This document shows, piece after piece, positions 25,414 through 35,062 of a stretch of 37,550 nucleotides of DNA. The position numbers and the translations under genes are program-made. The stretch lies in assembly GCA_016188175.1 (NCBI GenBank), contig JACPII010000025.1, forward strand, positions 1 to 37,550, read 5' to 3'. Position 1 is the first letter of the stretch. Each line of letters opens with the position of its first letter. The stretch is from Candidatus Woesearchaeota archaeon (GTDB taxonomy: Archaea > Nanobdellota > Nanobdellia > Woesearchaeales > JACPBV01). The notes under the pieces were generated by a model. It worked only from the letters and a program-made list of their open reading frames with translations, had not been told where the DNA came from and searched no databases.

Positions 25414-26773
25414 TGCTTTCAACAACCAGCGTCAGTATTTTAGTAAACTCAGCCAGTTCGTCAGCCCCGGCTTTATAAGCCTTTCCAACCCGCGTATATC
25501 GGCATCCGAAATTAAAAAAGGGCACTTGCAATTTTGGGTTTCCCTCCTTAAATGCCGCAAGAGCATCGCCAGGTATTCCTTTTTCAGCATCATCGGAGAG
25601 GAGATTGTCTCCCGTATCAAGCTCCCACCGGTAGGCAGCTGCCTTGCCTTCAAATGATGCAAGCGCTTCCCGGAACGGCCCTTCTAATTCCCTGCATGCC
25701 CCGCAGGTTGATTTTGAAAAGAAGTAAATGGCAGGCAACCCCCCCTTCTTGCAAATGTCTTTTCCCGTATCTATGAAAGTGATCGCTTCCGGTGTTTTGA
25801 TGGCCTCCGGAGTTATGGGTGCTTGTTCAGGGGCTTTCTCGCCTTCCCCGATGATTTCAATATGGGCATTCGCGCGGAGCTGGGAAAGGTAGGTCTTTAA
25901 CGCCGTATTCATCATCTCAAGCTTGAGGGTCTGCTCAACCTGCTCGCGGGCATCGGCAACGCTCAAGGTGTCCTTCTCTCTTCTGATGATGTGGAACCCA
26001 AACGGCGTTTCAACAGGTTCAGAAAGCTCTCCTTCCTCTAGGGCAAATGCGGCAGCTTCAAAATCAGGGAATGATACTCCTTTAGGAAGAAGCCCTAAAA
26101 ACCCGCCGCGTTCCCCCGATGATTTATCCAGTGATAACTCCTTTGCAAGTTTTTTAAAATCGCCGCCTTTTTTGAGGCGCTGGAGAACGTCGGAAGCAGC
26201 CTCTTTGCTGCCGGCAAGGATATGGCTGACGAAGATACGGTCACCTGAAGCGGTGAATTCCCCGCTGTTTGCTTTATAATAATCCTCGATCCGCGAATCG
26301 GAAATATCCAGCTGCGACATGATGCTCTGGTTTAATAATTTGTTCACCAGAAGTTGGTCATGAAGCTGCCCCCGGACCTCATCGAGAGTGAATCCCTGCT
26401 GGACAACTAACTTTTCAAACTCTTCCTGAGAAGGCGCCTGTGACTCAAGCTCATCCATCGCCCGGCTGATTTCTTCGTCAGGGACAGAAATGCCCTGGCG
26501 CTTTGCTTCCTGCACAAGCAGCAGCGCGTTGATCGTCTCATTCAAAAATGCCTCTGGGGTGATAAGCGGCTTCACTTGGGGTGGCAGCCGTTCATATTTG
26601 CTTTCAACCTCCCGGGCATACAGAGGCTCCCCATTGACCATCGCTGCAACCGCCTGTTCTCCAGCCTCCGGCGCCTTTTTTGAAGATAAGCGGATTCCGA
26701 CGAAGATGATTGCCGCAAGAACAATCAAAAGAACACCGCCTGTTATTATTTTCTTTGTTGTTGATTTTTTCAT
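25406..26773 (-). CDS. SurA/PrsA-like parvulin peptidyl-prolyl isomerase fused to a thioredoxin-like domain
   Basis: SurA_N-like region; parvulin FVSHILAGSKEAASDVLQRLKKGGDFKKLAKELSLDKSSGERGGFLGLLPKG...PFGFHIIRRE; C-terminal AIYFFSKSTCGACRELEGPF. Confidence 0.85.
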   Translation of the reverse strand: MKKSTTKKIITGGVLLIVLAAIIFVGIRLSSKKAPEAGEQAVAAMVNGEPLYAREVESKYERLPPQVKPLITPEAFLNETINALLLVQEAKRQGISVPDEEISRAMDELESQAPSQEEFEKLVVQQGFTLDEVRGQLHDQLLVNKLLNQSIMSQLDISDSRIEDYYKANSGEFTASGDRIFVSHILAGSKEAASDVLQRLKKGGDFKKLAKELSLDKSSGERGGFLGLLPKGVSFPDFEAAAFALEEGELSEPVETPFGFHIIRREKDTLSVADAREQVEQTLKLEMMNTALKTYLSQLRANAHIEIIGEGEKAPEQAPITPEAIKTPEAITFIDTGKDICKKGGLPAIYFFSKSTCGACRELEGPFREALASFEGKAAAYRWELDTGDNLLSDDAEKGIPGDALAAFKEGNPKLQVPFFNFGCRYTRVGKAYKAGADELAEFTKILTLVVESNG

Positions 26774-26967
26774 AGGGAACCCTCCTTGTGTGGCGAACGA
26801 AGTTACACCTACACCCAACACAGCAAGCCGCGAATGCCTGCTATTCACCTATCAGAACCCCTTTTGGGGCAATAAAAGATGTCCCTATATAAACATTTCT
26901 GAGAATCTTCACCACCCAAGAGTTTCACATTACCTTTATGTATGGAGAAGCCATTGCTCCCTGTATG

Positions 26968-29580
26968 TATGACATCGTGATAGGAAGAAGCGAGGCCGAG
27001 AAGCAAAAGCTTGGAACGAAAGGAGCTGTTTTTCTTGGAAAGCATTATGTCAAGATGGGGCAGACAACCTCTCTCTCCAGCAAGATTTTTATGGACGTGA
27101 CCAGAAGCCATGTGGCATTTATCTGCGGCAAGAGGGGGTCGGGAAAATGCCTCCAGGGAGACACGTTGATTACGCTAGCTGACGGCTCTCTTGTCCCCAT
27201 TAAGGATTTGGAGCGAATGGACTCCGACATACTCTCCTTAGGGGACGATTTGAAGATAACAACAAACCCAAAACATGGATTTTTCAGAAGGCAGGTCAAA
27301 AGGCTCCTGAAAATAACACTTCGCTCAGGAAAAGAGTTGATGCTCACCCCTGAACATCCTCTCTTAACGCTCCAGGGATGGTTCGCCGTACGGGACTTGC
27401 CTCTGGGATCAAGGATTGCAACACCCAGGATTCAACCTTCATTTGGAGAATATGACATGCCGGAGGAGCAGGTTAAGCTCCTTGCATACCTTATTGCTGA
27501 AGGCCACCTGGACAACCACTTCATCCTTTTTACAAACAGCGACGAAACGATACAAAATGATTTTCAGCAAAGCGTCAAAGCTTTCGACGAAAAGCTGGTG
27601 ATGAAGCCTCATGGGACGTTTAGCGTCCGGATAAGCGACCCTTCGATGAAGAGAAATGTAGAAACTGGCCATCGGGACAGTGAAGGAAGGTTCCTCGAAG
27701 AAATAATCTTCGACAAAAAAAACTCGTTGCGAAGGTTCCTTGAGCATGAAGGTCTCTATCCCTCTTTGGCTGCCACAAAAAAAATACCGCAGAGCATATG
27801 CAGGCTTCCAAAAAATAAGCTCGCCCTGTTCTTAAGCAGGTTAATCAGTTGTGATGGCTCACTATACAGGAAAAAAACCAGCCATTCTTCCTTTTGGCAG
27901 ATTTCCTACAGCTCAGCTTCCCGATTGCTTGTCCAGCAGGTTCAGAGCCTCCTTAGCAGGTTTGGCATTTTAGGGAAGGTTCGAATAAAGAGGTACAAGC
28001 AGCATACATCTTGGGAGATGATCATCAACGAATATGAGGCATACACATTCCTCCAGGAGATTGGTTTTTTTGGGAAAAAGGAAATAAGGCAGCAGCTTGC
28101 CTTGAGGGAAACGCCAAAAAAAAGGAACCCGAATGTTGACACCATCCCTATTGAGATATGGGATTCGTACAAACCGGAGAATTGGGCCTTGATAGGGATG
28201 GAACTTGGATATAAGCACCCTAAAGCTCTGAGAGAAAGTACTAGATATGCGCCTTCGAGGGAAAAATTGCTCCAGATTGGGCTCATCGACAACCAGGAAG
28301 CGCTCCAAAGGATTGCCCAAAGCGATATCTTTTGGGATTTCATAACGGGAGTTGAGGAGGTGGAAGGCTCCTTTGAGGTTTTTGATATAGGTGTTCCTGA
28401 AATCCATAACTTTGTCGCCAACGATGTATTTGTCCATAACAGCTACACTATGGGTGTCGTTGCCGAAGGGATCTCTGATCTCCCCCCGGAAATAAAAGAA
28501 AACGTCGCCGTCGTCATGCTCGATACCATGGGCATCTATTGGACGATGAAATATCCGAATGAAAAAGAATCAGACCTTCTGCAGGAATGGGTGATGGGTG
28601 AGCCCCACGGCCTCAACGTCATGGTCTATACTCCCGAAGGATTTTTCCAGCAGCAGAAAGACAAGGGGATTCCGACCGATAAGCCGTTTTCCATCAAGCC
28701 ATCTGAGCTCGACTCTTCCGATTGGTGCCTTACGTTTGATATTGCGATGACGAGCTACCAGGGTGTCCTTATTGAAACAATTATCAGCCGGATGCTCGAA
28801 ACCATGAAAGATTTTGGGCTTGATGATATCATCAGCGAGCTGGAAAAGGACGCCTCAACCCCGCCGGAAATACGGCAGGCAGTCGTTAATCGGTTCGTTG
28901 CCGCAAAGAAATGGGGCGTCTTCAGCAAACAAGGCACTCCCTTGCACGAACTCGTGAAAGGCGGCCAGGTTACCGTCCTTGACGTCAGCTGTTACATCAC
29001 CGCAGCAGGAACCCAGGGATTGCGCGCCCTCGTGATCGGCCTTGTCGCCGAAAAGTTATTCGTCCAGAGGATGATTGCACGAAAAGAGGAGGAAGTTCAA
29101 TCCATAAAAGAAACGACCCATTTTCTTGCGGAAAAAGCAGAGAAAGTCCAGAAAGAGCCGCTTGTCTGGCTGGTTATCGATGAAGCGCACGAGTTCCTTC
29201 CCAACGAAGGCCAGACTCCGGCGTCACATCCCCTTATCACCATCCTTCGGGAAGGCAGGCAGCCCGGCATCAGCCTCATCCTCGCAACCCAGCAGCCGGG
29301 AAAGATCCATTCTGATGTCATGACTCAGTCAGACATCGTCATCTCTCACCGGTTGACGGCAACCGCAGACGTCCAGGCTTTAGGCGCCCTGATGCAGAGC
29401 TACATGCGGGAAGGACTTGACAAGCAGCTGAACGTCCTGCCCCGCTCAAAAGGCTCCGCAGTCATCTTCGACGATAACAACGAGCGCATGTTCGCGATGA
29501 AAGTCCGGCCTAGATATACATGGCACGGAGGAGAAGCCCCGACAGCCCTGCACATTGAGAAGAAGATGTTTGAGTTTTGA
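26968..29580 (+). CDS. herA: HerA/VirB4-like ATPase precursor containing an intein
   Basis: Extein MYDIVIGRSE...VAFICGKRGSGK / SYTMGVVAEGI; Walker B LVWLVIDEAHEFLP; ILATQQPGKIHSDVMTQSDIVISHRLT. Confidence 0.9.
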   Translation, partial: YDIVIGRSEAEKQKLGTKGAVFLGKHYVKMGQTTSLSSKIFMDVTRSHVAFICGKRGSGKCLQGDTLITLADGSLVPIKDLERMDSDILSLGDDLKITTNPKHGFFRRQVKRLLKITLRSGKELMLTPEHPLLTLQGWFAVRDLPLGSRIATPRIQPSFGEYDMPEEQVKLLAYLIAEGHLDNHFILFTNSDETIQNDFQQSVKAFDEKLVMKPHGTFSVRISDPSMKRNVETGHRDSEGRFLEEIIFDKKNSLRRFLEHEGLYPSLAATKKIPQSICRLPKNKLALFLSRLISCDGSLYRKKTSHSSFWQISYSSASRLLVQQVQSLLSRFGILGKVRIKRYKQHTSWEMIINEYEAYTFLQEIGFFGKKEIRQQLALRETPKKRNPNVDTIPIEIWDSYKPENWALIGMELGYKHPKALRESTRYAPSREKLLQIGLIDNQEALQRIAQSDIFWDFITGVEEVEGSFEVFDIGVPEIHNFVANDVFVHNSYTMGVVAEGISDLPPEIKENVAVVMLDTMGIYWTMKYPNEKESDLLQEWVMGEPHGLNVMVYTPEGFFQQQKDKGIPTDKPFSIKPSELDSSDWCLTFDIAMTSYQGVLIETIISRMLETMKDFGLDDIISELEKDASTPPEIRQAVVNRFVAAKKWGVFSKQGTPLHELVKGGQVTVLDVSCYITAAGTQGLRALVIGLVAEKLFVQRMIARKEEEVQSIKETTHFLAEKAEKVQKEPLVWLVIDEAHEFLPNEGQTPASHPLITILREGRQPGISLILATQQPGKIHSDVMTQSDIVISHRLTATADVQALGALMQSYMREGLDKQLNVLPRSKGSAVIFDDNNERMFAMKVRPRYTWHGGEAPTALHIEKKMFEF
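27148..28440 (+). other. Intein with LAGLIDADG-type homing endonuclease (431 aa)
   Basis: Starts CLQGDTLITLADGSLVPIKDLE; block B-like LTPEHPLLT; DOD-like LLAYLIAEGHL and FLSRLISCDGSL; ends IHNFVANDVFVHN followed by Ser. Confidence 0.95.
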
Positions 29581-29713
29581 GGGATGTTTTCTTGTTTTAG
29601 AGTTATTCAATAAGAGGATAAGATTGCAAACCATAGACTAATTAAACAGGGTGTGGGGCAGTAAAAGACCTGAACAACAAAGTTTATAAAAAAGGTAGAG
29701 ATAAAGCCAGGCT

Positions 29714-30301
29714 ATGGCATGGTACATCGAAGCGCTGCTGTTCTTCTGGGCGCTGCTGAAAGACTGGCTAACGACTATTTTCATCACCCCCTTCCGCTCG
29801 ACGGATATGCTCTGGCTCCTTGTCCCCGTATGGGTCTCCTGGTTCTTTGCTGAATTCTTCCAGGAAAAGATAGGAACCTCGATGGGAAATGCCCTCACCA
29901 ACGCCGTCATTGTCCTCTGGGGAAGCATCGACTGCACAAGGCAGACCGTCAGGCTGATTGCAGCAGGGCTCGTGAAAGGCACCGCAAACATCATTGCCCG
30001 GTTTGCCATCATCGGGGGAATTTTCCTCTACGGCTTCACGATTGTTTTCCTCGGATGGAGAGGCAACGAGATCATAAAGAAAGTTGCAAGGATCCGCGAA
30101 GTGACATACGTTTTCGTGATGTTTGTCCCAATCTTCTACAACGCCATCCCCCTCACGTGGAACCACGTCATTGCCGCCATCCTCTTTTTCCCGGTCTTTT
30201 ATTACGCCATTGAACTATTCGACCGCCTGACTCCCAACCCTGCCGCAGTCACCAAAGATATTGAAGAAAGCCCAAAAAACTACAGAGAATCTAATTACTG
30301 A
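29714..30301 (+). CDS. Multi-pass membrane protein
   Basis: Several hydrophobic helices; TATA-like TTTATAAAA upstream at about 29681. Confidence 0.65.
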   Translation: MAWYIEALLFFWALLKDWLTTIFITPFRSTDMLWLLVPVWVSWFFAEFFQEKIGTSMGNALTNAVIVLWGSIDCTRQTVRLIAAGLVKGTANIIARFAIIGGIFLYGFTIVFLGWRGNEIIKKVARIREVTYVFVMFVPIFYNAIPLTWNHVIAAILFFPVFYYAIELFDRLTPNPAAVTKDIEESPKNYRESNY

Positions 30302-30390
30302 ATGCTGGAATTTCCAGGATAGTATACAGAAAAAGCGCAATACGTTATTTCGTAAAAAACAACATTTCTCAAAAGGCACGGTTATGGAGC

Positions 30391-30600
30391 TTACCTCCCA
30401 GTTCTTGCCGCCTGAATCTTCCTGACCTCCCAGTCAATCTCTTTTTTTGTTTCACTAGAAACCTTTGGCCTGATAGTCCTTAAAACACAATACTTCAGGA
30501 AGAGATCTTCATTGTTAAAACCTAATTTCTTCATGACTCCCCTTAATTTTTTGTACCCATTCCCGGAAAGCTTCATGGTAACGGGGATATTGTTTGCCAT
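30391..30600 (-). CDS. Small hypothetical protein
   Basis: Start placed at MANNIPVTMKLSGNGYKKLRGVMKK. Confidence 0.5.
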   Translation of the reverse strand: MANNIPVTMKLSGNGYKKLRGVMKKLGFNNEDLFLKYCVLRTIRPKVSSETKKEIDWEVRKIQAARTGR

Positions 30601-30693
30601 TCTCATGCCTTGCAAGGTTCACAAAAATAAATTGTTAAATGAATTAATCTTTGTTGCGGTCATTTGGATTTAGCCTGAGCTTTGATGCTTTGC

Positions 30694-30894
30694 CTATCTT
30701 TTCTTCTCTAACTCGGGCATTACCGGCGAATAGGTCATCGAGATGAAAGAAGCGATGAACATCAGCCCAAAGAGCAGCATGAACGTAAAACCCCAGCTCT
30801 TGCTCTTCCCGTAAAGGTAGAAACCGGAGATAAGCAGCCCGATGATGGAAGCTGCAAAAAAACTCTGTTTCAATGGCGCAACTCTGGAAAGCAT
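30694..30894 (-). CDS. Small two-TM membrane protein
   Basis: FFAASIIGLLISGFYLYGKSKSWGFTFMLLFGLMFIASFISM. Confidence 0.55.
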   Translation of the reverse strand: MLSRVAPLKQSFFAASIIGLLISGFYLYGKSKSWGFTFMLLFGLMFIASFISMTYSPVMPELEKKR

Positions 30895-31089
30895 GATACC
30901 ACCTCTTCCTCAATATCAAAACTGTTGTCCGATTATATAAATGTTTGCCACTTTTGCCGGGGAATTGGCGTTAAGAATATCGGACCCCTATCTGTGGAAA
31001 GCCCGATACACCCAAACTACCATAAAGAATATATACCCTTATTATGCTCCATTACCAAGTTTAAACAGTTTAATGGTGTGGGTAGATTT

Positions 31090-32346
31090 ATGGGAGAATT
31101 ATCTGAGCTTCTTGAAAGAGAAAATGTTGCAGTTATTGTTGAGTCTAATGTAGATAAACAACACATGTATGACCCCGAAGCCAATCGCCAAGAAGGGCAG
31201 TGGCTTGCTAATTTAGTGTTTGGCGATAAAACGTTTCGGGGCAGAAAGCCGATTCTTAAGATAAATACAGTGGGTGAGCCAAGAAAGGATAATGAGCCTA
31301 TCAGGGATGAGTTGAGAGGGATGGCAACAAACTTTCTGGCCTTCCCCGGTATTCTGGATGTTGTGTCTCAATTGGCAGAAGGGGGTTATGTGGTAGATGG
31401 AGTTAACCGCCCCCAGGGAAATACTTTCGCAGAATGGGGCATTTATGAAATGATGAAGCCTTTTAAAAATTTACAGTTGATTGATTTGACATGGCCAGAA
31501 GATTCTGGTTATTTTAACACCGTCGAAATAGATGGCATTGTTCACCCCAAAATCCCGCTTTGCCGTCCTGTCGGGGATGAAGGGACTTTTTATGTAAGAA
31601 TATCGGCTCCCAAGGCCCATAATTTACCGGGAATAAGCGCAAATGTCAAGAACAGCCAGGGAGCAATGAGGATGGCTGTAAGATGTTTTTGCGAGATTCT
31701 TGGGCCTCCGCCTGAAAAGTTCTTGGACCAAAAACTTAGATCACCATTCGCAGAATTTTATAGATACGCAGATGAGGGAGATAACTGGCTTGTCGATGTC
31801 AGGAGATTGCACGAACAACATGTCCGTGATGGGCTTCCTTATTGGAATATGGCTCAGGATGGTCAGCCTTACAGGTTAGAGATGTGGTCTCAGCGGATTT
31901 TTGACCTTACAGCTGCATTGAAAAAAATATATGGAGATAACATGCTGAATGTTATACTTGGCCCGATAGGAAGGGATGGAAGCGGTTTTCAGAATACGGG
32001 AAAGGACGTTTATTTTCCGTGGCATATCATTTCAAGGGATGCTTCATTAGGTGATGGGGTGCTGGCGTTAATGACCGGAAATGAGGATGTTGGTTTTTTA
32101 AAGGTGGGCTATGAAAGGGGGATTGGGATACCGCCTGAGAAGGCAGAATTATTTCTGTACAAGGGCGGAAAGTGCGAACCTACCTCGGTAGCGGAGCTTA
32201 AGGCTAAACGTGTTTTGCTCGAGGTTTGCCCGTTTTTTAAGTATGAAGATAGGTCTTTAAGGGTGAGGCATAGCCGTGAGTTTATCGATGCGAATATTGG
32301 CGAACATCCAGAATATAGGCAGATAATCGAGAGCGTACCTAATTAA
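31090..32346 (+). CDS. DUF362-like protein
   Basis: PILKINTVGEPRKD...GGYVVDGVNRPQGNTFAEWG...FYVRISAPKAHNLPGISANVKNSQGAM resembles DUF362 (NxPKxKTH...xxKNxxG). Start at 31090 preferred because ATTATATAAATG and ATATATA promoter-like sequences precede it. Confidence 0.5.
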   Translation: MGELSELLERENVAVIVESNVDKQHMYDPEANRQEGQWLANLVFGDKTFRGRKPILKINTVGEPRKDNEPIRDELRGMATNFLAFPGILDVVSQLAEGGYVVDGVNRPQGNTFAEWGIYEMMKPFKNLQLIDLTWPEDSGYFNTVEIDGIVHPKIPLCRPVGDEGTFYVRISAPKAHNLPGISANVKNSQGAMRMAVRCFCEILGPPPEKFLDQKLRSPFAEFYRYADEGDNWLVDVRRLHEQHVRDGLPYWNMAQDGQPYRLEMWSQRIFDLTAALKKIYGDNMLNVILGPIGRDGSGFQNTGKDVYFPWHIISRDASLGDGVLALMTGNEDVGFLKVGYERGIGIPPEKAELFLYKGGKCEPTSVAELKAKRVLLEVCPFFKYEDRSLRVRHSREFIDANIGEHPEYRQIIESVPN

Positions 32347-32474
32347 GATTTAGGGTCCTATTGCACATTCCAGAGAATCTCACAAATTCTTATGAAAATA
32401 TCAAGTTCCTGATTATAGAAACAAAAACTTTCTCCGAAAGGCCAAGAACAATTAAGTCTCTTGACCGAACAATT

Positions 32475-33686
32475 TCACTCATACCTCAGCGCCTCAACGG
32501 GCGCCTGCTTTGAAGCCTGATAGGCAGGAAGCAATCCGGCAATGCATCCTAATCCGATGGAAAACACCATGCAGAACAACACAAGCCAGAGCGGAAACAC
32601 AGGCTGCAAAAACCCCAGCCCATAGTGCCTTGCAAGAAACCCCCCAAACGACGAGATGATAAAGCCGGCGATTATTCCCAGAAGGCCGCCGGCAGCCCCG
32701 AGCATCCCGGACTCCATCACGAACATCCACACCAGCGCATTATTTCCTGATCCGACTGATTTGAGGATTCCGATCTCCTTCGTCCTCTCAAGGACAGAAG
32801 TGTACATCGTGTTCATGATGTTGATTGCAGCGATAAGGAGGGAAATAAAGGCGATGATAACTAAAATTCCATTCAGCACCCCGATCACGGCAGAGAATGT
32901 CTGGAGTATTTCCTCAAAGGTCTGGACAAAGAAATCCTCCTGCCCCTCTTTCTGGCCCCTATGCCTTCGTAGCTGCTCGGCAGCACGCTCAGACAATTGC
33001 TCCAGAGGCGCTCCACGCTCAACGCGAACCATGACAAACGAGAAATCACGCTCCCCGAAAATTGCATGAAATCCATCCTCCGTCACATAGACGTTCCGGT
33101 CATCCTCAGGATTCCCTAGCGAGCCATAGAACCCAACCACCTCAACCTTTACCCCATTGACAATGATTTTATCCCCTAAAGCGGCTGGGCGGGGAAACAC
33201 CTTATTCTCGAAGAGGTAGTTGTAGCCAAGGACAGCTTTCAGCTTATCCCCTTTTGCCAGCCCCCTCCCTTTGTTGATGTCCAATGTATAAACTTCCTCG
33301 ACAATCCTCCTCTCAGGGCCCATGGGGATTCCTGAAACGAACGGAAAAATAGGCTTTGTGTTCTCCTCTTTCTTAACCTCGCCCTGCACAAGCAAGAGCC
33401 CGGCAGCGCCATCAACACCGCCCATCTTCCTCAGCAGGGTGATTTCATCGTCGGAAAACGCCACCGTGCTCGTCCCCGGAGGCCCAAACCCCTTGGGCTG
33501 GATAACGAGCTTATCCGTCCCCATCTTCTTCGCCGTATCCCCAAGAAAATCCTGGACCCCCTGCCCAAAGCTAACAAGGGTAAAGATAGCCATGATGCCG
33601 ATTAGGATGGAGATGGCTGATAAAAAGCTCCTCATCTTCCTCAGCAAGATGTTCCGGAATGCATAAAAGAATAATTCCTGTTTCAT
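32475..33686 (-). CDS. MacB/FtsX-like ABC transporter permease
   Basis: Start MKQELFFYAFRNILLRKMRSFLSAISILIGIMAIFTLVSFGQG; C-terminal NTMYTSVLERTKEIGILKSVG...LGCIAGLLPAYQASKQAPVEALRYE. Confidence 0.9.
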   Translation of the reverse strand: MKQELFFYAFRNILLRKMRSFLSAISILIGIMAIFTLVSFGQGVQDFLGDTAKKMGTDKLVIQPKGFGPPGTSTVAFSDDEITLLRKMGGVDGAAGLLLVQGEVKKEENTKPIFPFVSGIPMGPERRIVEEVYTLDINKGRGLAKGDKLKAVLGYNYLFENKVFPRPAALGDKIIVNGVKVEVVGFYGSLGNPEDDRNVYVTEDGFHAIFGERDFSFVMVRVERGAPLEQLSERAAEQLRRHRGQKEGQEDFFVQTFEEILQTFSAVIGVLNGILVIIAFISLLIAAINIMNTMYTSVLERTKEIGILKSVGSGNNALVWMFVMESGMLGAAGGLLGIIAGFIISSFGGFLARHYGLGFLQPVFPLWLVLFCMVFSIGLGCIAGLLPAYQASKQAPVEALRYE

Positions 33687-34960
33687 CCGGCAAACCTCAG
33701 CGATTCGACGGGCTGCTTGTTCGCGGCGCGGAGCGCAGGAGAAACCCCAAACAACGCACCAAGAAAAAACGAGCTCGCCAACGAACCGATAATCAGCCAA
33801 AAAGAGAATTCCGCCCGTATGAGCCCGCTCCCTAAAACTGCCTTTCCAACAGCGACCATCCCCGTTGTCAATAACATTCCGGCCCCGACGCCTAATAAGC
33901 CGCCGACAAGCCCTAAAAAGCCGGCTTCGGCAAAGAACAGCAAAAAAATATGGAATTTAGTAGCGCCGATTGATTTTAACACTCCGATCTCCCTGGTTCT
34001 TTCCATTACTGCAGTGTACATCGTGTTGAGGATCCCGATGCCTCCGACAACGACTGATATCCCTGCGATGATCCAGACAAAAATGTTGACACCCAGCAAA
34101 ACATCGCTTATTCCGGAAATAGCGGAAGCCGCGGTCACCACAGAAAAGTCTTCTTCCCCTTCCTTGACGCCTCTCCGTCTCCTAAGGAGCTTTTCTGCTG
34201 AGGATTTCACTTCATCAACTTCGCCCCTTGAGCGCGCCCGTAATGCAATGAGGTCATACGACGACACCGGCACCTTGAGGAGCTCCCTCGCAGGCTGCTC
34301 ATTCATCAGCACCGCCCCATCAAGGATAAAGCTGCCTTTTTTCTCAAGCACCCCCGCCACCGTGAAAATCTTATCATTGATAGTGACTTTAGCCCCGGGA
34401 ACGATGGCTTTCCCAAACGTATCCTTGTCCGCAAGAGAAGCCCCGACAACAACAGAGGATTTGTCGCCGTCCTCGAGCAGCCTGCCTTTTTCCGCAACAT
34501 AATGGATAACCTCTTCGAGCTCTTTCCTTGCAATGCCGTCAGGCATCGTCGTAATCATCGCTGCAGCAGATTTTTTATTGAATTCCATTGTCGTTGACCG
34601 TACAACCCGCCCCATCGCGCTCCTGACAGAAAGCATCCTTCCCAGTTCATCTACATCTGACTTCGTCAACGGCTTCTCGACAACCGTTCCCCCGGGAGGC
34701 CCAAAATCGCTTCCCGTGTTTACCCGGACAAGGTCTGCTCCAAGAAATCCGAATTGGGACAAAACCGCTTCCCTCAATCCCTCACCCAGGGCGATGAACG
34801 AGACGACAGCCGCAATCCCGATAAATATCCCCAGCGTCGTCAGATAGCTGCGGAGCTTCCTCCCTTTAAGATGCAGAAATGAAAAACGGATATAGTCGGA
34901 CAGCACAACCCTCAACCCCCAAAAAGTAAACGCCTGAGTATTTGCCGGCGCCCTCAACAT
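33683..34960 (-). CDS. MacB/FtsX-like ABC transporter permease
   Basis: RKLRSYLTTLGIFIGIAAVVSFIALGEGL; NTMYTAVMERTREIGVLKSIGATK; ATGA overlap with the downstream permease. Confidence 0.9.
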   Translation of the reverse strand: MLRAPANTQAFTFWGLRVVLSDYIRFSFLHLKGRKLRSYLTTLGIFIGIAAVVSFIALGEGLREAVLSQFGFLGADLVRVNTGSDFGPPGGTVVEKPLTKSDVDELGRMLSVRSAMGRVVRSTTMEFNKKSAAAMITTMPDGIARKELEEVIHYVAEKGRLLEDGDKSSVVVGASLADKDTFGKAIVPGAKVTINDKIFTVAGVLEKKGSFILDGAVLMNEQPARELLKVPVSSYDLIALRARSRGEVDEVKSSAEKLLRRRRGVKEGEEDFSVVTAASAISGISDVLLGVNIFVWIIAGISVVVGGIGILNTMYTAVMERTREIGVLKSIGATKFHIFLLFFAEAGFLGLVGGLLGVGAGMLLTTGMVAVGKAVLGSGLIRAEFSFWLIIGSLASSFFLGALFGVSPALRAANKQPVESLRFAG

Positions 34961-35062
34961 CGTTCAGTGATGTTGAGCCGTTCCCTTACCGCACGCCGGC
35001 ATGATAAATCCCATTAAGGATGATGGATGGAATATGCGGATGATGGATCCAAGACGAAAATG

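Noticed and set aside
30925-31089. N-terminal 55 residues of the 473-aa ORF at 30925
   Set aside because: The region contains TATA-like sequences (ATTATATAAATG, AATATATACCC) and a poor start codon; a start at 31090 is more likely.
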